This document shows positions 1 through 5,975 of a stretch of 8,351 nucleotides of DNA, in pieces (within the stretch, counting starts at the first letter, position 1; each line of letters begins with the position of its first letter). The stretch comes from an uncultured Caulobacteraceae bacterium (GTDB taxonomy: Bacteria > Pseudomonadota > Alphaproteobacteria > Caulobacterales > Caulobacteraceae). Position numbers and translations under genes: made by a program. The stretch covers positions 1 to 8,351 of the forward strand of contig CALFYB010000202.1 in NCBI GenBank assembly GCA_937952995.1. The letters run 5' to 3'. Under the pieces are notes generated by a model. It made no database searches, had not been told where the DNA came from, and saw nothing but the letters and a program-made list of their open reading frames with translations.

Positions 1-487
1 TCACCTTCAAAGGCGCGTCCACGGTGAAGGTGCTTGGGCCCTTGTCAGCGGCAAGAGCAGCAGCCGAGGTGGAGCAGGTGCCCGACAGCGTCACCGAATA
101 GGTCACGGTCGTTCCGGCAACAGCGCCGCCCGAAGCGAGCACAGGAGCCACGGTGCAGTTCGCACCGGCGTTCGAGGACAGCGAGCTGTTGAGCAGCGCG
201 GTCTGATAGCTAGCGGGACCCGACAGGGTGTAGGTCACCGAGTAGGTGCCGACGCCGAGCTGGCCAGCGCCAACCGTGACGGTCGAAGCGTTGTGACCGG
301 CGGTCGTGGTCGTCAACAGACCGGTGCCGAACTTGGCTTCGTTAGCGATCTTGTAAGGTGTCGAGGTCACGCCCGACTGCGCGGTTTGGTTGGACACCAA
401 GGCCGAGGTGATCGAAGCAGCAGAAGCCGCACCGGCCGTCAGGGCAGAGACGGCAACTGCCGCCATTAGAATTTTCTTCATAGACAT
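1..487 (-). CDS. Exported Thr/Ser/Gly-rich surface or periplasmic protein, N-terminal part (runs off left edge)
   Basis: The frame is open from the ATG at 487 to the window edge, giving 162 residues with no stop. Residues 1-23 form a classic Sec signal peptide: a short KK n-region, a hydrophobic core (ILMAAVAVSALTAG) and an AxA site (ASA before ASITS). The mature part is rich in Thr, Ser, Gly, Ala and Val with alternating beta-type patterning and almost no charge. It has two cysteines (111 and 138) that could form a disulfide. I do not recognise the family; the composition fits a secreted or surface-layer-like beta protein. A purine-rich Shine-Dalgarno 9 nt upstream favours this ATG over the one at 481. 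Alanine codons use GCT far more often than in the neighbouring genes, consistent with (inference) high expression. It lies downstream of the hydrolase gene on the same strand but seems to have its own promoter. Existence as a gene is well supported; function is unknown. Confidence 0.85.
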   Translation of the reverse strand, partial: MSMKKILMAAVAVSALTAGAASAASITSALVSNQTAQSGVTSTPYKIANEAKFGTGLLTTTTAGHNASTVTVGAGQLGVGTYSVTYTLSGPASYQTALLNSSLSSNAGANCTVAPVLASGGAVAGTTVTYSVTLSGTCSTSAAALAADKGPSTFTVDAPLKV

Positions 488-496
488 ATTAGTGAT

Positions 497-502
497 CCCC
501 CT
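497..502 (-). promoter_or_regulatory. Ribosome binding site of the exported-protein gene
   Basis: AGGGGG on the minus strand lies 9 nt before the ATG at 487. The spacing to the alternative ATG at 481 would be 15 nt, so this site decides the start. Confidence 0.65.
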
Positions 503-523
503 AGAGGTCCTTTGAGAGCCAGT

Positions 524-556
524 TTGACGCCATGACGGTCGCAGCCTGTGCGTCAA
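524..556 (-). repeat. Inverted repeat in the predicted 5' leader of the exported-protein gene
   Basis: Perfect 7-bp arms, TTGACGC at 524-530 and GCGTCAA at 550-556, are separated by 19 nt. In the minus-strand transcript this lies between the predicted start site and the Shine-Dalgarno, so it could form a leader stem-loop or be a protein-binding operator. The sequence shows the arms; the role is unknown. Confidence 0.45.
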
Positions 557-589
557 CACGACGATCACATCTGCCCCCAAGGCACCCTC

Positions 590-618
590 TGGATAGATTC
601 GATAATTATGACTGTCAA
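590..618 (-). promoter_or_regulatory. Candidate sigma-70-type promoter of the exported-protein gene, with a GANTC site in the spacer
   Basis: On the minus strand a perfect -35 TTGACA (618-613) is followed after 17 nt by TATCCA (595-590), a weak -10. Alphaproteobacterial promoters often keep the -35 better than the -10. GAATC, a GANTC site at 596-600, directly abuts the -10 inside the spacer. Transcription would start near 583 and give a leader of about 95 nt. The start site is predicted only. Confidence 0.45.
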
Positions 619-619
619 T

Positions 620-632
620 GCCCAAGTTGGGG
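620..632. promoter_or_regulatory. Palindromic element G-CCCAA-G-TTGGG-G next to the -35
   Basis: CCCAAGTTGGG is a perfect palindrome around one central base (621-631). It sits two bases upstream of the candidate -35 of the exported-protein gene. The same element, with A in the centre, occurs at 2041-2053 upstream of the fusion gene. The position fits a regulator site; no known regulator is matched. Confidence 0.4.
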
Positions 633-645
633 AGTTGAGCCCCAA
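627..645 (-). terminator. Possible weak hairpin downstream of the hydrolase gene
   Basis: TTGGGG (627-632) and CCCCAA (640-645) form a 6-bp stem with a 7-nt loop, about 50 nt past the hydrolase stop. There is no T-run after it on the minus strand, so it is a poor intrinsic terminator. It overlaps the palindrome at 620-632, so the two readings compete. Confidence 0.2.
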
Positions 646-694
646 AGGGTGCGTTAAGACAGGGGTTTGTGCGGATGATCCGGCGATTTGGGCA

Positions 695-1591
695 TCATTT
701 GCGGCCCGTATTTTGGGCCTCTGGGGCCGATTTTTGCGACTCTGAGGGGGGTAAGGGGCTGTTGTCAGCCTGACTCTTGGCCCCAAAGGCCGGTTGTATG
801 GGTGATTTTTGCCCGCTGTTGAAAAAGATGTGGCGGCCGATCTGGACCAGCCGCTGCATCTGGCCTGCCCATTTGGGTTGCACATAGTCGGCGTGGAAAT
901 GGTCTGCGCCGGTTGGCGCGCTGTTGGCCCGGCTAGATTGCGCCAGCACCTCTTGCGCCACAGCCTGCGAGCGGGCCCAGCTGGCCGGGTTGACCCCGCC
1001 GCCTTGACGGTTGCCCTCGCAGGCAAAGCTGAACTGACAGCCCGGTCGGTCGGCCCCTTGGAACACCACCGCACAGACCGAGGCGGGATAGCGACCACTA
1101 TTGACCCGGTTCATGACCACCTGGGCGACGGCGACCTGTCCCTCGCGCGGTTCGCCTCGCGCTTCGTAATAGACCGCTTGGGTCAGGCATTCGAGCGGGG
1201 TGGCCCCCGGGCGGATCGGACTGCGCGGGCCAGCGCTGACACTATGGGTGCCGCGCCCCCGCAACAGGGCCATCTTGCGCTGAACCGTCCAGAACCCGTC
1301 GACCCGGGCGCGGTAGGCCTGAACCCGGTCGTCAAGGTCCCCTTGCGAGGCTGGCTCTTCGGTTTGGGGGGTTAGGGGATCGAAGGCGGCGGTCTGGGCG
1401 CTCTCAGTTGGGGCCCCGTCTCTATAGACCGGCGCAGCACTGCGGGCGGCAAAGGCGATGGCCAGTCCGATGGATACGCCAATCAGGGCCAGAACCAGCA
1501 TCGGTCCGGGGCCATGGTGGGGGCGTAATGTTGGATCGGTTGGCAAAGGCTCATCCCTGCCCGAGGCGGGGCCTCGGCTGTTGGGCTGCAT
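695..1591 (-). CDS. Membrane-anchored cell wall hydrolase, SleB/CwlJ family (Hydrolase_2)
   Basis: Predicted peptidoglycan hydrolase of 298 residues. After a short Pro-rich N-terminus comes one membrane segment (about 31-48, MLVLALIGVSIGLAIAFA), so the rest should face the periplasm. A linker (50-130) leads to the SleB-type domain at about 132-257. That domain shows YYEARGE (141-147, whose Glu is the presumed catalytic residue), the GQVAVAQVVMNRV helix (151-163), cysteines in the SVCAVVFQG and PGCQFSFACEG stretches, HFHADYVQPKWA (231-242) and IGRHIFF (251-257). The 40-residue tail is polar and looks disordered. The family cleaves the glycan backbone of peptidoglycan and is best known from spore germination, but it is common in non-sporing alphaproteobacteria, where roles are mostly untested. 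The start is uncertain: ATG 1591 has no clear Shine-Dalgarno, ATG 1501 would begin exactly at the membrane segment, and an ATG at 1777 would overlap the divergent gene. Confidence 0.85.
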   Translation of the reverse strand: MQPNSRGPASGRDEPLPTDPTLRPHHGPGPMLVLALIGVSIGLAIAFAARSAAPVYRDGAPTESAQTAAFDPLTPQTEEPASQGDLDDRVQAYRARVDGFWTVQRKMALLRGRGTHSVSAGPRSPIRPGATPLECLTQAVYYEARGEPREGQVAVAQVVMNRVNSGRYPASVCAVVFQGADRPGCQFSFACEGNRQGGGVNPASWARSQAVAQEVLAQSSRANSAPTGADHFHADYVQPKWAGQMQRLVQIGRHIFFNSGQKSPIQPAFGAKSQADNSPLPPSESQKSAPEAQNTGRK

Positions 1592-1672
1592 TAGAAAGAT
1601 GCAGGCTCTGGCGTCAATGGGCAGCGGCCCTCTATAAGGGTGTTGGGTTAGGTTGCAGCATGGGGCGCGGGG

Positions 1673-2032
1673 ATGCAGCTGGGCAATATCAGCGTGGAAG
1701 ATATCCAAGGCTGGCACGAGGATGACTGGTGCAATGGCTTGGTCAAGGGGCGGCTTCGGCCCTTGACGGATGGGCAAAGCCTTTATGCGACCCTGTGGGT
1801 TCGCGGCGAGGCGGGGCGTAGCGGGGCCACGGTCGCGGCCCTGTCGTGCGGGCTGGGCCTGCCGGTCGTGGTCGATGTGCCCTTTGAGGAGCCCACCACG
1901 CTGGAGGTGCCGCTGGAACGGACCCCTGAAGGCGATGCGACCTTTCGGCTCTATTGCGAAAATCTGTTGCTAGACCGGGGCGGTGATGCGCGGGAGTTGT
2001 CCTTTGTCCTTGTGGCGCTCGGCATAAGGTAG
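1673..2032 (+). CDS. Small beta-rich protein resembling glycosyltransferase-associated carbohydrate-binding-like domains
   Basis: A 119-residue soluble protein with no signal peptide or membrane segment. A stop codon at 1649-1651 in the same frame leaves ATG 1673 as the first usable start. Hydrophobic residues alternate as in a beta sandwich. The layout includes an early WHEDDW (14-19), a middle LPVVVDVPF and TTLEVPLE, and a C-terminal DARELSFVLVALGI. From memory, this resembles a domain of roughly 100 residues attached to many surface-polysaccharide glycosyltransferases, where a Y-x-D-G-W start and a D-P-R-x-L-x-F end are typical. That assignment is inference. It is divergent from the hydrolase gene (81-bp gap) and 123 bp upstream of the fusion gene. 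The likely role is a helper or glycan-contacting protein of the same pathway; no catalytic motif is visible. Confidence 0.65.
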   Translation: MQLGNISVEDIQGWHEDDWCNGLVKGRLRPLTDGQSLYATLWVRGEAGRSGATVAALSCGLGLPVVVDVPFEEPTTLEVPLERTPEGDATFRLYCENLLLDRGGDARELSFVLVALGIR

Positions 2033-2040
2033 TGATTACT

Positions 2041-2053
2041 CCCCAAATTGGGG
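2041..2053. promoter_or_regulatory. Palindromic element CCCCAA-A-TTGGGG upstream of the fusion gene
   Basis: Perfect 6-bp arms flank a single central A, 8 nt after the stop of the small gene. The centre is too tight for an RNA hairpin, so a protein-binding site is more likely. It shares 11 of 12 bases with the element at 621-632 and lies 22 nt before the candidate -35 at 2076. Confidence 0.4.
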
Positions 2054-2066
2054 CGTGGCTGTGCGG

Positions 2067-2085
2067 ATCGGTGGCTTGCACCGAT
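2067..2085 (+). repeat. Stem-loop in the gap before the fusion gene
   Basis: ATCGGTG (2067-2073), loop GCTTG, then CACCGAT (2079-2085) form a perfect 7-bp stem. No T-run follows, so it is not a standard terminator. It overlaps the candidate -35 (2076-2081) and could be an operator or an attenuating hairpin. Confidence 0.4.
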
Positions 2086-2103
2086 GGGAACGGCTCTGAT
2101 AAG
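2076..2103 (+). promoter_or_regulatory. Candidate promoter of the fusion gene
   Basis: TTGCAC (2076-2081), a 16-nt spacer and GATAAG (2098-2103) make the best sigma-70-like pair in the 123-bp gap. Transcription would start near 2110, leaving a leader of about 45 nt. The match is moderate. Read-through from the upstream gene is also possible. Confidence 0.3.
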
Positions 2104-2155
2104 GCACGGCAGCCCAAAAGATCGGGCCCTTAGACGACGGTAGTGGTGACTAAGC

Positions 2156-5100
2156 ATGGCAATGGCAGAAGGATCGCGGCGGAAGATCGCGCTGGTGGTT
2201 GTGGGCATGCATCGCTCCGGCACCTCGGCGATGGCGCGTCTCTTGTCCCTGTCGGGCGCGGCCCTGCCGTCGGACCTGATGGCGGCGGGCATCGACAATC
2301 CCACCGGCTTTTGGGAATCGACCGATGTGGCGCGGATCAATGACCAGATCTTGGCCCAGTATGGCTCGTCGTGGGATGACGTCTTTTCCGGGGCGCAGCA
2401 GCCCTTTGCCAACCATATTGACGAGGCCTTGGTGGCCGAGGCGGCGGCGGCGATTGGCCAGCTCTATGGCCCTGCCCCCCTGATCGTCCTGAAGGACCCG
2501 CGCGTGTCGGTGCTGGGCCGGTTCTGGCGTGCGGCGTTGGAGTTGGCGGGCTATGCGCCGCGCTATGTGGTGATGGTGCGCAATCCGCTCGAGGTCGCCG
2601 CCTCGCTGGCCAAGCGCAATGGCTTTTCGCGCGAGAAGTCGCTGCTGCTCTGGTCGAGCTATATGATTGCGGCGGAGCGCGATACGCGGGACGCGCCGCG
2701 GGTCTTTGTCTCCTATGATCACCTGCTCGGCGACTGGCGGGCCAATCTGAGCCGGATTGAGCGCGAGCTGGGTGTGACCCTGCCCGGCCGCACGCCGTCG
2801 GCTTCGGTCGAGGCTGACCGGTTCTTGACCACCGAGCTGCGCCACCACGCGGAGCGGACACCGCTCGAAAGCCACAGTTCGGTGTGGGGCCCGGCCAAGA
2901 GCCTGCATGCCTGGTTCGCGGCGGCGGCTGAGGGCCAGACCCCGCCCAATCTTGCCCCCGAACAGGTCGATGAAGAGCTGAGCGACCTGCGCGCCCTGTT
3001 CGGTCCGATCTTGGCCGAAGCCCATATGACCGCGAAGGCGCAGGACGCGATGATCGCGAGCCTGCAGGCCGATGGGCTGCGGGCGCGTGAGCAGGCCTTG
3101 GCTCAGGCCTCTGAATTTGCCGCCGAGCAGGATATGAAGCTGGCCGATATTCACCGGCTGGAACGTGAAGAGCAGGCGGTTCGCGATCAGTTGGAGACCC
3201 TGCGAGCCCGCACCGATGAGGCGCTCGATCAGCGCGACATTTCTCTCGTAAAGGCCCGCAAGCAGCAGTTGGATCTGGAAACGACGCTGCACTATACGCG
3301 CGGAACCATCAATGATCTGCGCACTCTGAACGATCAAGCCAATGCGGCGCTGGCCGAGGCTGATCGAAAGATGCAAGCCCTAGCGGTAGCCGAAGCTGAA
3401 GCCGCGCGGCAGGTTCGCGCCCTCAATGAGGCCAATGCTCAGGCCGACCTAAAGAACCACACCCTGCAACGCCAAATTAGCGAGCAGGCAGAGTCCTTGG
3501 CCCTGCTCGAACAGAGACAGGCTCAGATCGCCGCCGCCTATAGCGCCATTGCCACCAGTACGACCTGGCGAGTGACGGCCCCCGTGCGCCAATGGATGGC
3601 GCGGCATCCGGGACTATCAACGCGGGCGCGTCAGGTGCTGAAACTGGTCTATTGGACCGTCAGCCTGAAACTGCCCGAGCGGCTCAAGCAGCGGCGTCAG
3701 TTCATGAACGCCCAAGCCGCCGAGCGGGTGCGCCTTTCGAGCCATAGCGTCGGCCAAGAGGCCTTGATCCCCTCCACGAGCCACACGCCCCCGCCATCAC
3801 CAGCGCCGAAGCGGCCCTTCCCCTGGCCCGTCGCCGATGCCCCCAACACGCCGCGCGAGCTGTTGAGTGCCTATGATCTGCGTCCAGACGATGCGGTGCC
3901 GCCCGAGGCTGAACGCGGTCGGCAATTTATCGAGCGGTTTGATCTTCTGGGGTCCAGCCCTCGCTTTGCCGACGCCGTCGCCTTCCTCAATGCCCGTAGC
4001 CGCTCATCGCTGGTCGGCCCTAACGAGCCGGGGCCGGATGTGTCGATCGTCATCCCGGTCTATGGGCAGTTGGCCTATACGCTAAACTGTCTGGACTCGC
4101 TGATCGGGCATGAGACGCGCTATCGGTTCGAGATCTTGATCGGCGATGATGGCTCGCCGGACGATAGCGGCCTGCACCTGCCCAACCTGCTCGACATCAC
4201 CCATGTGCGGCACAGCCAGAACAAGGGCTTTATCCGCAACTGCAACAGTGTCGCCGAGCGCGCGCGCGGCCACTATGTGGTGATGCTGAACAATGATGTG
4301 CGGGTCGTCGCTGGCTGGCTGGACGAACTGATCGGCAGCTTTGCCCTGTTCCCCAAGGCCGGGCTGGTCGGGTCCAAGCTGTTCTATCCGGATGGGACCC
4401 TGCAAGAGGCTGGCGGCATCATCTGGCAGGATGGGTCGGCGTGGAACTATGGCCGCAATGACGATCCGAACCGGCCGCAATATTCCTACGCTCGTCAAGT
4501 TGACTATATTTCCGGGGCCTCGGTTGCTGTGCCGATGGACCTTTGGCAATCGCTGGGCGGGTTCGATGAGGCCTATGTACCGGCCTATTGCGAGGATTCT
4601 GATCTCGCCTTCCGTATCCGCAATGCCGGACACGAGGTCTGGATGCAGCCCCTCTCACGCGTCATCCATTATGAGGGCAAGACCTCAGGCACCGATGTCG
4701 CCTCCGGTGCCAAGGCCTATCAGGTCATCAATCAAGAGCGCCTGAAAGATCGCTGGGCCTGCGTGCTCGCCGATCACCGCCCCAATGGCGTGGCCCCCGA
4801 ATTTGAGCGTGAGCGCAAGGTCGCCAAGCGCGTTCTGGTGATAGACGCGACCGCCCCAACGCCCGATCAAGATGCGGGCTCGGTGACCACGGTCAAGGTG
4901 ATGGAGGTGTTCCAAGCCCTTGATTACAAGGTCACCTATATTCCGCTCGACAACTGGCTCTATCAACCGCGCTATATTGATCCGCTACAGCGGCGCGGGA
5001 TCGAATGTGTCTATGCGCCGTTCCATCACAAGCTTGATGCCTATCTGAAAGACAATGGCCACCTGTTCGACGTGGTCCATGTCTTCCGGTTCAATGTGAT

Positions 5101-5923
5101 GCAGAACGCCATTGCCGCGATCAAAAAACACTGCCCGCAGGCGCAGATCATCTTCAACAATATGGACCTGCACTATCTGCGGGTTGAACGGCAGGCGAAG
5201 ATCGAGAACTCCGACCTTCTGCGCGCAACGGCTAAGTCGCTGAAGATTTCGGAACTGGCGGTGATGGAAAAGGCCAATGTGGTCTGCGTGCCCTCGACCG
5301 TCGAAAAGACGCTGCTGGATGCTGAGTCCAAACTGACCCGTCCTGTCGCGGTCATGCCGTTCATGATCGACCTGCCCGAGCGCGCCGATGGCTTTGGTCC
5401 GCCCCGACGCGATATCCTGTTTCTGGGCGGCTATGGGCACAGCCCCAATATCGATGCCGCCGTCTGGCTAGCCAAGGAGATTTGGCCGCTGATCCGTAAC
5501 CGCATGGTCGGTAGCCGATTGGTGCTGGCGGGGGCCAATCCTACGCCTGAGGTGTTGGGCCTTGCCGCGTCCGACATTCTGGTGCCGGGCCGCGTCGATG
5601 ATCTGGGCCCACTCTTTGCCAGCGCCAGCGTCTTCGTCGCGCCCCTTCGCTATGGGGCTGGCGTTAAGGGCAAGATCTACTCCGCCTTTGGAGCTGGGGT
5701 ACCCGTCGTTTCGACCGCCATCGGGGTCGAGGGTATGAACCTGACCGAGGGCGTCCATGCCCTGATCGCCGATGAGCCTGCCGCCTTCGCCGAAGCGGTC
5801 CTAGCGCTGGCCTCCGATCAACAGCGCTGGAGCGATATTGCCGAAGCCGGATGGAGCTTTGTTCGGGACCACCATGGCATTGCCGCCGGATGCGCGGCCA
5901 TGACACCTTTGCTCAAGTCATAA
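2156..5923 (+). CDS. Three-enzyme fusion: sulfotransferase-like domain, coiled coil, GT2 glycosyltransferase, GT4-like glycosyltransferase
   Basis: A 1255-residue protein without signal peptide or membrane segment, so cytoplasmic. Residues 10-215 form a sulfotransferase-like P-loop domain: GMHRSGTSAMARLL (17-30, PAPS 5'-phosphosulfate loop), NPTGFWES (48-55), LKDPR (112-116) and VMVRNPLEVAASL (139-151, 3'-phosphate motif). About 268-465 is coiled coil, followed by TSTTWRVTAPVR (467-478), a motif common in surface-glycan glycosyltransferases, then a Pro-rich linker (540-565). The GT2 domain (627-840) has VSIVIPVYG, DDG (664-666), LNND (711-714, DxD position), GGFDEAY, CEDSD (812-816) and HYEGKTSG. 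The GT-B domain (890-1250) has GGYGHSPNIDAAVWLA and GAGVKGKIYSAFGAGVPVVS, but Ser1176 replaces the usual Glu. A stop at 2147-2149 fixes the start at ATG 2156 or 2162; the Shine-Dalgarno is weak. It ends in tandem TAA codons. Inferred role: assembly, and possibly sulfation, of a surface glycan. The substrate is unknown. Confidence 0.9.
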   Translation: MAMAEGSRRKIALVVVGMHRSGTSAMARLLSLSGAALPSDLMAAGIDNPTGFWESTDVARINDQILAQYGSSWDDVFSGAQQPFANHIDEALVAEAAAAIGQLYGPAPLIVLKDPRVSVLGRFWRAALELAGYAPRYVVMVRNPLEVAASLAKRNGFSREKSLLLWSSYMIAAERDTRDAPRVFVSYDHLLGDWRANLSRIERELGVTLPGRTPSASVEADRFLTTELRHHAERTPLESHSSVWGPAKSLHAWFAAAAEGQTPPNLAPEQVDEELSDLRALFGPILAEAHMTAKAQDAMIASLQADGLRAREQALAQASEFAAEQDMKLADIHRLEREEQAVRDQLETLRARTDEALDQRDISLVKARKQQLDLETTLHYTRGTINDLRTLNDQANAALAEADRKMQALAVAEAEAARQVRALNEANAQADLKNHTLQRQISEQAESLALLEQRQAQIAAAYSAIATSTTWRVTAPVRQWMARHPGLSTRARQVLKLVYWTVSLKLPERLKQRRQFMNAQAAERVRLSSHSVGQEALIPSTSHTPPPSPAPKRPFPWPVADAPNTPRELLSAYDLRPDDAVPPEAERGRQFIERFDLLGSSPRFADAVAFLNARSRSSLVGPNEPGPDVSIVIPVYGQLAYTLNCLDSLIGHETRYRFEILIGDDGSPDDSGLHLPNLLDITHVRHSQNKGFIRNCNSVAERARGHYVVMLNNDVRVVAGWLDELIGSFALFPKAGLVGSKLFYPDGTLQEAGGIIWQDGSAWNYGRNDDPNRPQYSYARQVDYISGASVAVPMDLWQSLGGFDEAYVPAYCEDSDLAFRIRNAGHEVWMQPLSRVIHYEGKTSGTDVASGAKAYQVINQERLKDRWACVLADHRPNGVAPEFERERKVAKRVLVIDATAPTPDQDAGSVTTVKVMEVFQALDYKVTYIPLDNWLYQPRYIDPLQRRGIECVYAPFHHKLDAYLKDNGHLFDVVHVFRFNVMQNAIAAIKKHCPQAQIIFNNMDLHYLRVERQAKIENSDLLRATAKSLKISELAVMEKANVVCVPSTVEKTLLDAESKLTRPVAVMPFMIDLPERADGFGPPRRDILFLGGYGHSPNIDAAVWLAKEIWPLIRNRMVGSRLVLAGANPTPEVLGLAASDILVPGRVDDLGPLFASASVFVAPLRYGAGVKGKIYSAFGAGVPVVSTAIGVEGMNLTEGVHALIADEPAAFAEAVLALASDQQRWSDIAEAGWSFVRDHHGIAAGCAAMTPLLKS

Positions 5924-5975
5924 TAAGCTGATTAAACAAAACGCCTTGCGAGCGCCTCACGCCTGAAAGTGTCCC

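Noticed and set aside
639..789. Direct repeat of GCCCCAAAGG (639-648 and 780-789)
   Set aside because: Only 10 bp, low complexity, and the second copy is inside the hydrolase coding tail; no third copy or mobile-element ends were seen.
809..1375. 188-codon plus-strand open frame
   Set aside because: It lies opposite the conserved SleB-type domain, and its translation has no recognisable pattern.
1633..1638. TATAAG as a promoter -10 in the divergent gap of the small gene and hydrolase
   Set aside because: No acceptable -35 stands at the proper distance on either strand, so it was not listed as a promoter, although some promoter must lie here.
1592..1777. N-terminal extension of the hydrolase to an ATG at 1777
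   Set aside because: It would overlap the divergent small gene by 105 bp, and the added residues show no domain or signal; the membrane segment already gives a sensible N-terminus.
2150..3376. 408-codon open frame on the minus strand
   Set aside because: It lies opposite the sulfotransferase-like and coiled-coil parts of the fusion gene. Its product is Arg/Gln/His-rich without any domain pattern, typical of a GC-rich antisense shadow.
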